Part shown: positions 44,772 through 53,852 of the stretch, one piece after another
Layout of the letters: the number at the start of each line of letters is the position of its first letter
How positions within the stretch are numbered: the first letter of the stretch is position 1
Origin: JADKCZ01 sp963786945
GTDB taxonomy: Bacteria > Myxococcota > Myxococcia > Myxococcales > Anaeromyxobacteraceae
Assembly (NCBI GenBank): GCA_963786945.1
Contig: CAWBAO010000001.1
Coordinates: forward strand, 372,001-436,000
DNA: 64,000 bases
Direction: 5' to 3'
Translations under genes and position numbers: made by a program
Notes under the pieces: generated by a model
What the model was told of the DNA's origin: nothing
Seen by the model: the letters and a program-made list of their open reading frames with translations, nothing else
Database searches by the model: none

Positions 44772-45560
44772 CTACCCGAACTTGCCGGTGACGTAGTCCT
44801 CGGTCCGCGGCTCGCGCGGGTTGGTGAAGATCTGCTCGGTGGGGCCCACCTCGACCAGCTCGCCCATGTAGAAGAAGGCGGTCTGGTCGGAGACGCGCGC
44901 CGCCTGCTGCATGTTGTGGGTGACGATGACGATGGTGTAGCGCTCCTTGAGCTCGTGGATGAGGTCCTCGATCTTGGCGGTGGCGATGGGGTCGAGCGCC
45001 GAGGCCGGCTCGTCCATCAGCAGCACCTCGGGCTCGACGGCCAGCGCGCGGGCGATGCAGAGCCGCTGCTGCTGGCCGCCCGACAGGCCCAGCGCGCTCT
45101 CCTGGAGCCGGTCCTTCACCTCGTCCCACAGGGCGGCGCCCTGCAGCGAGCGGCTCCACCCGCGTCGAGCAGCAGCGGCCTCGTCGTTCATGCCGGCGAC
45201 CCGCAGGCCGTAGGCCACGTTCTCGAAGATCGACTTGGGGAACGGGTTGGACTTCTGGAACACCATGCCCACCCGCCGCCGCAGCTCGACCGCGTCGAGC
45301 GCGCGCCCGTAGATGTCTGCGCCGTCGAGCAGCACCTCGCCCTCGCTGGCGTGGCGCCCGGGGATGAGGTCGTTCATGCGGTTGAGCGCGCGCAGGAAGG
45401 TCGACTTGCCGCAGCCCGACGGGCCGATCAGCGCGGTGACCCGGTTCTCGGGGAGCTTCAGGCTCGACCGCGCTGCACGGCCACCTTGGCGCCGTAGGAG
45501 ATGGTGAGCTCCGCGGGTCTCCATCTTGGTGCGGTGGGCGGTGGCGGTCTCGGCGGTCAT
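44772..45560 (-). CDS. pstB: phosphate ABC transporter ATPase PstB, locally frame-disturbed
   Basis: The ATPase of the high-affinity phosphate importer. Walker A TALIGPSGCGKSTFLRALNR, Q-loop VFQKSNPFPKSIFENVAYGL, signature LSGGQQQRLCIARALAVEPE, Walker B VLLMDEPASALDP and H-loop IVIVTHNMQQ are intact. The frame stays open from 45560 to 44772, but residues 17-32 (RGAHHLLRRQGGRAAR) and 129-134 (RRGWSR) do not match the family, consistent with compensating pairs of indels near 45515/45470 and 45170/45160. With pstS, pstC and pstA it forms the standard pstSCAB-phoU operon. Confidence 0.92.
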   Translation of the reverse strand: MTAETATAHRTKMETRGAHHLLRRQGGRAARSSLKLPENRVTALIGPSGCGKSTFLRALNRMNDLIPGRHASEGEVLLDGADIYGRALDAVELRRRVGMVFQKSNPFPKSIFENVAYGLRVAGMNDEAAAARRGWSRSLQGAALWDEVKDRLQESALGLSGGQQQRLCIARALAVEPEVLLMDEPASALDPIATAKIEDLIHELKERYTIVIVTHNMQQAARVSDQTAFFYMGELVEVGPTEQIFTNPREPRTEDYVTGKFG

Positions 45561-45575
45561 CGGGCGTCCAGTGGC

Positions 45576-46500
45576 TCAGGCGGCGGTCGCGGCGCGGGTG
45601 CGCATCCGCAGCACCACGGCGACGAGGTTGAGGGCGAAGGTGAGGGCCAGCAGCACCAGCACCGTGCCGTAGAGCAGCGGCCGGGTCGCCTCGACGTCCG
45701 GCGACTGGGTGGCCAGCACGTAGACGTGGTAGCCGAGGTGCATGAACTGGCTGAACGGGCTGGTGGGGCAGGTCGGGCAGGAAGTAGGCCACGCCGGTGA
45801 AGAGGATGGGCGCCACCTCGCCGGCGCCGCGCGCCACCGCCAGGATGGCGCCGGTGAGGATGCCGGGGAGCGCACTGGGCAGGATGACCCGCGCACAGCG
45901 TCTGGGAGCGCGTGGCGCCCAGCGCCAGCGAGGCGTCGCGCCAGTCGCGCGGCACGGCCCGCAGCGCCTCCTCGGTGGAGACGATCACCACCGGCAGCGT
46001 CAGCACCGCCAGGGTGAGCGCGGCCCAGATCAGCGCGGGCTGGCCGTAGCGGAGCGCGCCGCGGCCGAGAGGGCCCGGTCCAGGCCGCGCCCCACGAACT
46101 GGATGAAGAAGCCCGAGGCCGAAGAGGCCGAAGACGATGGAGGGGACGCCGGCCAGGTTCTGCACGGCGATGCGGACCAGCGCCGCCAGCCGGGAGTCGC
46201 GCGGGGCGTACTCGTGCAGGTAGACGGCGGTGAGCACGCCCACCGGCATCACCGCCACGGTCATCAGCAGCGTCAGCACCGCCGTGCCGTAGATGGCGGG
46301 GAAGATGCCGCCCTGCGGTCATGCCCTCGCTGGGCGCCGCGGTGAGGAACTCCCAGGAGAGCCGGGCCACGCCGCCCGCGCAGCACGTCGAGGAGGATGA
46401 GGCCGAGCATGGCCAGCACGAGCACGGCGGCCGCGGCCGGTGAGCGCGGTCAGGCCGACGCCGACGGCCTGGCGGACGGCAGGCTGCCGCGGAGGCTCAC
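45576..46500 (-). pseudogene. pstA: phosphate ABC transporter permease PstA, several frameshifts
   Basis: A permease of about 300 residues whose pieces lie in three frames: LVLAMLGLILLDVL, MARLSWEFLTAAPSEGMTAG, LTLLMTVAVMPVGVLTAVYL, AAVRIAVQNLAGVPSIVFGL-type (LAALVRIAVQNLAGVPSIVF), LIWAALTLAVLTLPVVIVST, EEALRAVPRDWRDASLALGA, and FSQFMHLGYHVYVLATQSPD. Slips are near 46440, 46380, 46317, 46110, 46065, 45895 and 45770. The GTG at 46500 overlaps the stop of pstC (TCA 46497-46499 on the plus strand), the natural coupling in pst operons. Confidence 0.82.
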
Positions 46501-47493
46501 GCGGCCGTCCCCGGACATGCGCCGCACCAGCCGCCGCACCGCCACCGCCGGCCAGGCTGTTGAGCACGAAGGTGAAGAGGAAGAGCTCGACGCCGATGAA
46601 GAAGAGCACCGCGTAGTGGCCGCCGCCGAACACCACCTCGCCCATCTCGGCGGCGATGGTGGCGGGCAGGGTGCGGACCGAGTCGCCGCAGCGACCAGGT
46701 GGTCATGGCGGCGTTGCCCGAGGCCATCAGCACGATCATGGTCTCGCCGATGGCGCGGCCGAAGCCGAGCACCACCGCCGCCAGCACGCCGGGCGCCGCC
46801 GCCGGCAGGACCACGCGGAAGGCGGTCTCCCAGCGGGTCGCCCCCAGCGCCAGCGAGGCCTCGCGGTAGGCGCGCGGCACGGCGGTGAGCGCGTCCTCGC
46901 TCACCGTGAAGATCACCGGGATGACGGTGAGCGCCAGCGCCAGCGCCGGCCACCACCGCGTTGAGCCGCGAAGGTGAAGCCGAAGGCGCCTGCAGCCAGG
47001 TGGCCATGACCATCAGCGCGAAGAAGCCGAGCACCACCGAGGGGATGCCGGCCAGCAGCTCGATGGTCGGCTTGAGCACCTCGCGCAGGCGCCGGCGGCG
47101 CGAACTCCGAGGAGAAGACCGCCGCCGCGACGCCGACCGGCGACCGCCACCAGCATCGCCACCGCGGTCACCTTGAGGGTGCCGACGAAGAGCGGGATCA
47201 TCGAGTACTTGGGGACGTCGCCGACCGGCTGCCAGGTGAAGGTGGCCGGCGCGCCCCGCCCGCCAGACCTGCGGCAGGAACATGCGGGCCAGGTCGGTCT
47301 CCTTGGCGATCTCCGGGTCGGTGAAGAGCGGCAGCGCCTCCTTGGCCACGAAGACGAAGATGAGGACGACGGCGGCGATGCCGGTGAGCGCCACCAGCGT
47401 GATGCCGAGCTCGATGGCCGACTCGCGGAGCTGCCGCCGGCGGACGGCGGCGGCCGGGCTCGGCCCCCGCCGCGGGTGGGGGAGTGGCGTCAC
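46497..47493 (-). pseudogene. pstC: phosphate ABC transporter permease PstC, several frameshifts
   Basis: The partner permease of PstA. From GTG 47493 the frame gives a cytoplasmic head, a first helix GITLVALTGIAAVVLIFVFV and KEALPLFTDPEIAKETDLAR. Later pieces shift frame: MIPLFVGTLKVTAVAMLVAV, LAGIPSVVLGFFALMVMATW, MIFTVSEDALTAVPRAYREA, LALGATRWETAFRVVLPAAA and GEVVFGGGHYAVLFFIGVEL. Slips cluster near 47257, 47145, 47105, 46990, 46955, 46688 and 46550. The intended stop overlaps pstA. Confidence 0.82.
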
Positions 47494-47538
47494 GGGTCCA
47501 TGGGATGTCGCAGCAGCGTGGCGGCCCCGTGGCGGCCG

Positions 47539-47556
47539 TGTGACGGGACGGTGACG
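47539..47556 (-). promoter_or_regulatory. candidate Pho box between pstS and pstC
   Basis: TGTGACG, four bases, GGTGACG on the plus strand (reverse strand: CGTCACC then CGTCACA), an 11-base period as in PhoB direct repeats. It lies within 60 bases upstream of the pstC start and just after pstS, so it could add expression inside the operon. Confidence 0.5.
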
Positions 47557-47559
47557 CCG

Positions 47560-48385
47560 CTACTTGACGGGGAAGTACCCGACCTGGGTCACGATGCTCC
47601 TGGCCCCGGCCGGGAGAGGCAGTAGTCGATGAAGTCCCTGGCCTCGCCGCGAGGGCTTGCCGCGCGTGTAGACGAAGAGGTCGCGCGGCCAGCGGGTACT
47701 TGCCCGACTTCACGTTCTCGGCGTTGGGGGCGTAGCCCTGACCGTCCTTGCCGACCACCTTCATCTCCTTGACCCCCTTGGCGTACGCGGCGCCGCCGTA
47801 GCCGATGCCGTTCTTCTCCTTGGAGACGGCGTTCACCACCGCGGCCGTGCCCGGGAGGGTCTGCGCGCTGGCGGCGAAGTCCTCGCCGCTGCAGCACGTG
47901 CTCCTTGAAGAAGACGTAGGTGCCCGAGGAGTTCTCGCGGGAGTAGAGGACGATGGGGGCGTCGGTGCCGCCGACCTGCTTCCAGTTGGTGACGTCGCCC
48001 TGGTAGATGGACTTGAGCTGGGCGATGGTGAGCTGGGTGACGCCGTTGGCCTCGCTGACGTAGAGGGCGACGCCGTCCCTGGCCACCGCGGTCTCGACAG
48101 GCAGCACGTTGTAGCGCTGCGCGGACCTTGGTCGTTCTCGTCCTCCTTGATGGTGCGCGAGGCGTTGGCGATGTCGGTGGTGCCGTTGATCAGCGCCGCG
48201 ATGCCGGTGCCGGAGCCGCCGCCGGTCACCTGGACCTTCTTGCCGGCGTTCTTCTTCATGTAGTTCTCGGCCCAGCGCTGGGAGAGGATGACCATGGTGT
48301 CGGAGCCCTTGACGGTGACGGCGGCCTGCGAGACGGCCGGCGCCAGGGCGAGGGCGGTGAGGACGGCGAGGGCGGTGCGCTTCAT
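47560..48385 (-). pseudogene. pstS: phosphate-binding protein PstS, several frameshifts
   Basis: The periplasmic phosphate receptor. The signal peptide (MKRTALAVLTALALAPAVSQ) and mature start AVTVKGSDTMVILSQRWAEN, with GGGSGTGIAALINGTTDIAN, are in one frame. The middle, VALYVSEANGVTQLTIAQLK and LYSRENSSGTYVFFKEHVL, is in another frame, and SGEDFAASAQTLPGTAAVVN with GIGYGGAAYAKGVKEMKVVG returns to the first. The end is ARDFIDYCL... to a TAG at 47560-47562. Slips are near 48120, 47893, 47690, 47650 and 47605. AAGGAG precedes the ATG at 48385. Confidence 0.88.
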
Positions 48386-48408
48386 GTGTTTCTCCTTGCG
48401 GGGATTGG

Positions 48409-48460
48409 GGTGACGTGACGGCGCCGCGTCGACCGGTGACGTCCGGTGACGCGTCACCGG
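48409..48460 (-). promoter_or_regulatory. pstS promoter region with Pho-box-like repeats and an 18-bp palindrome
   Basis: GGTGACG occurs at 48409, 48435 and 48445. The last two are 10 bases apart, one less than the 11-base period seen at the other three candidate sites, which would fit a lost base in this indel-prone stretch. CCGGTGACG CGTCACCGG (48443-48460) is a perfect palindrome directly after the porin stop, probably the porin terminator, placed just upstream of pstS. The two functions may overlap here. Confidence 0.5.
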
Positions 48461-49710
48461 CTAGAACTTGACCTGGGCCTGGGCGAGGAACGAGTCGGCC
48501 TTCGGGTCAGCCGGCGCCGTCGGGCCCTTCTCGCCGTTCATGGGATGGTACCAGGCGGCCGAGACCTTCATGTTCCCGCCGATGAAGGTGTGGAGCGCGA
48601 CCTGCAGCTCCTCCTGGACCTTCACGGCGCTGGGGCTGGCCGCGAAGTCCACGGTGTGGTCGGGCCGGTACTGCTCGTACTTGACCGCCAGCTGGTTCCA
48701 GGGACCCACGTTCTGCAGCCCGATGAGGTACCAGCCGGAGCCGGTCGGGACCGGGGCGTTCGAGGTCAGGCCCGGCAGGTTGCCGCCGGCGCCCGAGGTT
48801 GCCGCTGGCGGTGCCGATGGTGGTCTGGCCCCACATGTACTCGCCCTTGAGGGCGGTGCCGCCGATGGGGAGCAGGTCGAGGAACAGCTGGGCGTCGACC
48901 GCCACGCGGGTGCGCGGGTACTCCTTGTCGTCGGCGCGGGCGTAGTTGATGGTCTTGCCGTACCAGCCGGAGGCGCCGGCGGTCACCACGCCGAGGTCGA
49001 CCCAGGCGCGGCCGATGACGTCCTTGAGCTGGTCGTTGTCCTTGCCCGACCTGGCCGGAGTTGATGCCGTTGCCGTTGAAGAGACCGACCTTGAAGTTCA
49101 CCACCGAGACCTTGCCGCGCAGGGCCACGCCCAGGTCGTACTCACCGAGCAGGAAGGCGCGGGTGACCCGGGAGCGCGCCAGCGTGTCGAGGTCCGCGGA
49201 GGAGCGGGTGAAGACCTCGTAGCCGAAGGGGAGGAGCTGCAGGCCGGCGTCGATCGCCAGGCCGTAGGGGAGCTTGAGGGCGACGTAGGCCTCCTTGATG
49301 CCGACCAGCGTCGGGACCACGTCGATCTGCAGCACGTACTGCGACCAGTCGGCGTCGTAGGCCGCCTTGAAGCGGCCGCGGCGCGACGGTGAAGCTGACC
49401 CCGGCCGGGGCGGTGGGTGACGTGGCCGCGGCCGAGCCGTTGTAGCTGACCGCCTCCTGCCAGACGTAGAGCGCCTGGATGTAGCCGGAGAGCTTCAGCT
49501 TCTTCATGGCCGCCACGTCGGCCTTGGTCTCGGCGAACTGCTCGGCCAGGGCGTCGATCTTGCCCTCCAGCGCGGCCGTGTCGGCAGCGGGAGCCGAAGC
49601 CGCGGCAGGAGCGGTGCTGGAGCCCGGAGCGGCGACCGGGTCTCCTGGGCGATGGCGACCGCGGGCGCGAGGGCCACGGCGGCGAGGACGGCGACGATGC
49701 GTGCGAACAT
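48461..49710 (-). pseudogene. phosphate-selective porin (OprO/OprP-like), several frameshifts
   Basis: An outer-membrane channel gene. From ATG 49710 the signal peptide MFARIVAVLAAVALAPAVAI is clear; then the coiled-coil start KIDALAEQFAETKADVAAMK and the barrel pieces KLSGYIQALYVWQEAVSYNG, LPYGLAIDAGLQLLPFGYEV and VGPWNQLAVKYEQYRPDHTV appear in changing frames. The last residue is phenylalanine, as usual for barrel proteins. Slips lie near 49645, 49378, 49055 and 48793. Its place between phoR and pstS and the Pho-box candidate upstream support a role in phosphate uptake. Confidence 0.8.
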
Positions 49711-49801
49711 GTGAACGACCCCTTGGGAGAGAGCCGGCGACCTGCGCCGGCTCGGTGCGGGGTGGTTCTAGGTTCGCTGCGTGGCGATGCTGCGGCGCCT
49801 C

Positions 49802-49819
49802 GGTGACGATCCGGTGAGG
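49802..49819 (-). promoter_or_regulatory. candidate Pho box upstream of the porin gene
   Basis: GGTGACG, ATCC, GGTGAGG on the plus strand, spaced 11 bases, about 95 bases upstream of the porin ATG (49710) in the gap before phoR. On the gene's own strand it reads CCTCACC then CGTCACC. This is the closest match to an ideal 7-4-7 PhoB direct repeat in the window. Confidence 0.55.
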
Positions 49820-49843
49820 CCGACACCCGGACCCGGTGGCGCA

Positions 49844-50989
49844 TCAGGCCGTGGGGCAGGCGGCCGGGAGGCGCACCGTGAAGCGGGTCCCGTCGGCGCC
49901 GCTCGCCACGTCGATCTCTCCGCGCATCCCCTGCACCAGGTGCTTGGCGATGGCCAGCCCGAGGCCGGTGCCACCCGCCTCGCGCGCCCGTCCCGCGTCC
50001 ACGCGGTAGAAGCGCTCGAAGAGGCGCGCCAGGTGGTGCGGCTCGATCCCCGGGCCGGTGTCGGTGACGGTGAGCACGGCGTCCTCGCCGCGCGCCTCGG
50101 CGCCGAGCGCGACCGAGCCGGTCGACGTGTACTTGATGGCGTTGTCCACCAGGTTGACCACCACCTGCTCCAGCGCCCGGCCGTCGGCCATGACCGTGAG
50201 CCCCGGCGGGATGGCCACCCGCAGCTCCAGCCCCTTCTTGCGCGCCGAGGGGCCCTGCAGCTCGGCCACCAGCCGGCCCAGCGCGGCCAGGTCGACGGGC
50301 GCGACCTCGAAGCGCCACTGCCGCGACTCCAGCCGGGAGAGGTCGAGCAGGTCCTGGGTGAGGCGCGAGAGCCGCTCCGCCTGGCGGTGGACGATCTCCA
50401 CGAAGCCGCGCGCCGCCTCCGGCTGCTCCAGCGCGCCGGCCAGCAGCGTCTCGGCGGCGCCGCGGATGGCGGCCACCGGGGTGCGCAGCTCGTGCGAGGC
50501 GTTGGCCACGAAGTCGCGCCGGGTGGCGGCGGCGCGGCGCTCCTCGGTCACGTCGCGCGCCAGGCAGAGCACCTCGCCGCGCAGCAGCGGCGTCAGCTGC
50601 ACCGAGAGGGCCCGGTGCGGCAGCGCCAGCTCCAGCCGCCGCGCCGTCCCCTCCAGCGCCCGGCGCACGGCCTCGGCCAGCTCCCCGCTCCTCGTCACCT
50701 CCAGCAGGGTGAGCCCGGCCGCCCGGCCGCCGGCCGAGAGCGCGTCGAAGGCGGCGTTGCAGACCCGCACCCGGCCGTCCACCGCCACCACCGCCGCGGC
50801 GTCGGGGAGCGAGGCCAGCAGCTCCTGCTCGGCCGGGTCGCGCACCGTGGCGAAGCGGCGCAGCTCGCGCTGCAGCAGCAGGCTGCCCAGCTCCGAGACC
50901 TCCTGCCCGAGGTCGGCGTGCGGGCCGCCCGCCAGCTCGGCGCGGAGCGCCTTGACGGCGGCGGAGAGCGGCGTCCGTCCCAGCGCCAT
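49844..50989 (-). CDS. phoR: PhoR-type phosphate sensor histidine kinase (soluble)
   Basis: A 381-residue kinase: a short helical N-terminus, a PAS domain (about residues 60-140, DAAAVVAVDGRVRVCNAAFD), a HisKA domain with FVANASHELRTPVAAIRGAA and an HATPase domain (VVVNLVDNAIKYTSTGSVAL, GTGLGLAIAKHL). Unlike E. coli PhoR, I see no membrane helix, so phosphate status must be sensed through PhoU/PstB or other cytoplasmic contacts. It lies 6 bases after phoB and before the porin gene. The frame is clean, which marks the right edge of the indel-prone block. Confidence 0.9.
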   Translation of the reverse strand: MALGRTPLSAAVKALRAELAGGPHADLGQEVSELGSLLLQRELRRFATVRDPAEQELLASLPDAAAVVAVDGRVRVCNAAFDALSAGGRAAGLTLLEVTRSGELAEAVRRALEGTARRLELALPHRALSVQLTPLLRGEVLCLARDVTEERRAAATRRDFVANASHELRTPVAAIRGAAETLLAGALEQPEAARGFVEIVHRQAERLSRLTQDLLDLSRLESRQWRFEVAPVDLAALGRLVAELQGPSARKKGLELRVAIPPGLTVMADGRALEQVVVNLVDNAIKYTSTGSVALGAEARGEDAVLTVTDTGPGIEPHHLARLFERFYRVDAGRAREAGGTGLGLAIAKHLVQGMRGEIDVASGADGTRFTVRLPAACPTA

Positions 50990-50995
50990 GCGCGG

Positions 50996-51697
50996 CTATC
51001 CCTGGCCCCGGTCGGCCGGATCGACCAGCCGGTAGCCGATGCCGCGGACCGTCTCGAGGAGGTCGCGCCCGGCGCCCAGCTTCTCGCGCAGCCGCTTCAC
51101 GTGCGTGTCGACGGTCCTCGTCTCCACCTCGGGTGACATCTGCCAGACGTCCTCGAGCAGCTGCTCGCGCGACTGGACGCGCCCCAGCCGCGACATGAAG
51201 GTGGTGAGGAGCCGGAACTCGAGCGGGGTCAGGTCCATCTCGGCGCCGTCGACGAAGGCCCGGTGGGCCTCGACGTCCACCCGGATGGGGCCGACCTGGG
51301 CGCGCGGCAGGTCCACGCCGCGCCCGCCGCCGGCCCGGCGCAGCACCGCCTGGAGGCGCAGCACCAGCTCGCGGACGCTGAAGGGCTTGGTCACGTAGTC
51401 GTCCGCCCCCAGCTCGAAGCCGACCACCCGGTCGACCTCCTCGCCCTTGGCGGTGAGCATCACCACCGGCACGTGCCGGGTGCGCGCATCGGCCTTGATG
51501 CGCCGGCAGACCTCGGTGCCCGGGATGTCCGGCAGCATCAGGTCGAGCAGCACCAGGTCCGGGACGCGGCGCCTCAGCGCCAGCAGCGCCTCCTCGCCCC
51601 GGGTCGCCAGGACGGTCTCGAACCCGGCCGCGCGCAGGTTGAAGTCGAGGACCGAGAGGAGGTCGCGCTCGTCGTCGCAGAGGAGAATCGTGGTCAC
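50996..51697 (-). CDS. phoB: phosphate response regulator PhoB (OmpR family)
   Basis: A 233-residue response regulator. The receiver has CDDERD near residue 8, the phospho-acceptor aspartate in LVLLDLMLPDIPG, and VTKPFSVRELV with the conserved Lys. The C-terminal winged-helix DNA-binding domain includes LTPLEFRLLTTFMSRLGRVQ and TVDTHVKRLREKLG. GTG 51697 gives the proper start VTTILLCDD. It should bind the 7-4-7 repeats upstream of itself, the porin gene, pstS and pstC. Confidence 0.93.
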   Translation of the reverse strand: MTTILLCDDERDLLSVLDFNLRAAGFETVLATRGEEALLALRRRVPDLVLLDLMLPDIPGTEVCRRIKADARTRHVPVVMLTAKGEEVDRVVGFELGADDYVTKPFSVRELVLRLQAVLRRAGGGRGVDLPRAQVGPIRVDVEAHRAFVDGAEMDLTPLEFRLLTTFMSRLGRVQSREQLLEDVWQMSPEVETRTVDTHVKRLREKLGAGRDLLETVRGIGYRLVDPADRGQG

Positions 51698-51718
51698 GCG
51701 CGGATCACCGCACGGCAC

Positions 51719-51736
51719 GGTGACAGGATGGTGGCC
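51719..51736 (-). promoter_or_regulatory. candidate Pho box upstream of phoB
   Basis: GGTGACA, GGAT, GGTGGCC on the plus strand with the 11-base period, about 20-40 bases upstream of the phoB GTG. On the gene's own strand this is GGCCACC then TGTCACC, the second half close to the E. coli TGTCA core. It suggests autoregulation. Confidence 0.45.
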
Positions 51737-51821
51737 GCCGTGCAACGGCGCGGTGACGTCGTCACCGGCCGGACCCCGCCGGGGTCCCCTCCATCCCGAC
51801 TCCGGGGTACCATGCGGGCTC

Positions 51822-52886
51822 ATGCGCCGCCACGCGACCATGGTCGTGCCGTGCCTCGCCCTGCTGGCCGGCTGCGCCGGGCCCCGCACCACGCCCTCCG
51901 AGGCGGCCCCCGGGCCGGCGCTGCTGCTGCCGGCCGAGCTGGCGCGGGTCCGGTGCCTGCTGGTCTCTCCCGTCGAGAGCGCCACCGACGCGCCGCTGGC
52001 CGCCGGCGCCGCCACCCGGGCCCTGGAGGCCAGCATCGACCCCGCCCGGACGCAGGCCCTCCCGGTGGCCGAGCTGCGCGCCATGCTGGACGACACGCCG
52101 CTGGAGCTGCCGGCCGGGGTCTCGGGCGGGACGGCGCTGGAGCTGGCGGAGCTGCTCGGGGCCGACGCCGCCCTCTACGGGGCCGTGGAGGGGCGCAGCC
52201 GCGGGCGCGGCACGGGGATGGTGGTGACGCTCCGGCTCATCCTGGCCGGCAGCCGGGAGCTGGTCTTCGCCGGCAGCGCCCCGGTCACGCCGGCGGCGGG
52301 GGAGTCGGTCGAGGCGGCGGTGCGCCGGAGCACCGTCGACCTGGCGCGCCCGGCGCTGGACCGGCTCGGCGCCCCCGGGCCCCGGCGCTGCTTCGACCGG
52401 CGGCGGCGCGACGCGCTCCACGCCGCGGCCGTCGCGCTCGGCTCCTCCGCGGCGCCCCCGGCGGCCGCCGCCGCGGACGAGCCGCCCATCTTCGGCCCGG
52501 CCGTGCTCCGCACCGTGCGCCAGCGCGAATGGGCCCGGCGGCTCGGGGAGGGCGGGCCGGTGACCCTGGAGGAGGTGGCGTTCGCGGGGCGCACCGCCGA
52601 GCTGGCCCGCGAGGCCGGCCTGGCCGATCTCGCCATGGTGCTGCGCACGGCACCGGCCCTCCGCGTCCAGCTGGTCGGGTACGTCGACGCCTCGGGTGAC
52701 CCGGCCGGCGACCTCCGCCTCTCGCAGGCCATGGCCCAGGCGGCGGCGCGCCGCCTCGCCGAGCTGGGGGTCGAGCCCGGGCGGGTCGGCGTGGGCGGCC
52801 GCGGCGGGGAGGACCCGCTGGTCCCGAACTTCACGGCGCGTGGACGGGCCGCCAACCGGCGCATCGAGGCGCGCGCCTCGCGGTGA
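51822..52886 (+). CDS. OmpA-domain lipoprotein
   Basis: A 354-residue lipoprotein (lipobox LLAGCAG). The first half is a helical region with an Ala-rich stretch; the C-terminal ~110 residues form an OmpA peptidoglycan-binding domain, seen in LRVQLVGYVDASGDPAGDLR, LSQAMAQAAARRLAELGVEP and the closing NRRIEARAS. The conserved Asp and Arg of the DAP site (YVDAS and RAANRR) are present. The GTGA overlap with the diguanylate cyclase gene suggests joint translation. Confidence 0.8.
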   Translation: MRRHATMVVPCLALLAGCAGPRTTPSEAAPGPALLLPAELARVRCLLVSPVESATDAPLAAGAATRALEASIDPARTQALPVAELRAMLDDTPLELPAGVSGGTALELAELLGADAALYGAVEGRSRGRGTGMVVTLRLILAGSRELVFAGSAPVTPAAGESVEAAVRRSTVDLARPALDRLGAPGPRRCFDRRRRDALHAAAVALGSSAAPPAAAAADEPPIFGPAVLRTVRQREWARRLGEGGPVTLEEVAFAGRTAELAREAGLADLAMVLRTAPALRVQLVGYVDASGDPAGDLRLSQAMAQAAARRLAELGVEPGRVGVGGRGGEDPLVPNFTARGRAANRRIEARASR

Positions 52887-53851
52887 GCCCCGTGGACCTC
52901 CGCACCTCGCAGCCGGCCTCGCCCGGCGACCTGCACCCGACCGACACCGTCGAGACCGACGCGGTCCCGGCCTCCGACCTGGGCAGCCTGCCCCTCGCCG
53001 GCGTCGTGCTCATCGCGGTCGGCCTCATCCTCTGCATCGGGGTCGGGGACGTCCTCACCGGCCCCGACGTCAACTTCACCCTGCTCTACCTCGGCCCCAT
53101 CGCCTTCGGCGCCTGGCTGGGCTCGACCCGCTGGGGGTTCGCGCTCTCGGGGCTGGCCTCGATCGTCTCCAACGGCGCCGACCTCTACGCCCGGCAGGGC
53201 GCGCCGCTCCCGGCGGCGGTGCTGGCCTGGAACCTGATGGTCCAGCTCGGCGTCTTCCTGGCCCTGGTGCTGCTGGTGACCGGGCTGCGCGACCGCCTCG
53301 AGGTGGAGCAGCAGATGGCCCGCACCGATCCGCTCACCGGCCTGCCCAACCGGCGCGCCTTCGGCGAGGCGGCCACCCAGGAGCTGGAGCGGGCCCGGCG
53401 CAGCGGCCGCCCGCTCTCCTTCGCCTACCTCGACTGCGACGGCTTCAAGCACATCAACGACTCGCTGGGCCACCGCGAGGGGGACGCGCTGCTGGCGGTG
53501 GTGGCCCAGACCCTGCGGGGCTCGACCCGCGCCATCGACGTGCTGGCCAGGCTGGGCGGCGACGAGTTCGGCCTGCTCATGCACGAGACCGACGCGGCCG
53601 CGGCGCTGGGCCTGCTGACCCGGGTGCGGAGCAACCTGCTGGCGGCCATGGAGCGCCACGGCTGGCACGTGGGCTTCTCCATGGGCCTGGCCACCTTCGT
53701 CGAGGCGCCCCATCGGTACGACGACCTGCTGGCCCGCGGTGACGAGCTCATGTACCAGGCCAAGCGGCTCGCCCGCGGCACCATCCACGCCCAGACCTTC
53801 GGGAGCCGCCCGGCCGGCGCCCCCTCGCCGCCGCCCCGACCGGAGCCCTGA
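52883..53851 (+). CDS. membrane diguanylate cyclase (GGDEF)
   Basis: A 322-residue protein. Four or so membrane helices lie in residues 36-130 (LPLAGVVLIAVGLILCIGVG and following), then a GGDEF domain starting at ARTDPLTGLPNRRAF. The active site is RLGGDEFGLL; the inhibitory site RAID lies five residues upstream of GGDEF, so product inhibition is likely. It synthesises c-di-GMP from GTP. The GTG overlaps the OmpA gene and the next gene starts one base after its stop. The MshEN protein at 33586 is a candidate receptor. Confidence 0.9.
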   Translation: MSPVDLRTSQPASPGDLHPTDTVETDAVPASDLGSLPLAGVVLIAVGLILCIGVGDVLTGPDVNFTLLYLGPIAFGAWLGSTRWGFALSGLASIVSNGADLYARQGAPLPAAVLAWNLMVQLGVFLALVLLVTGLRDRLEVEQQMARTDPLTGLPNRRAFGEAATQELERARRSGRPLSFAYLDCDGFKHINDSLGHREGDALLAVVAQTLRGSTRAIDVLARLGGDEFGLLMHETDAAAALGLLTRVRSNLLAAMERHGWHVGFSMGLATFVEAPHRYDDLLARGDELMYQAKRLARGTIHAQTFGSRPAGAPSPPPRPEP

Positions 53852-53852
53852 G

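Noticed and set aside
48443..48460. Perfect palindrome as a stand-alone regulator-binding site
   Set aside because: It directly follows the porin stop, so a terminator is the simpler reading; it is kept only as part of the pstS promoter region entry.
39580..49650. A genuine island of decayed genes
   Set aside because: Intact catalytic motifs, GC-rich third positions and natural gene overlaps, together with clean flanks, fit sequence error better than decay, although only reads can settle it.
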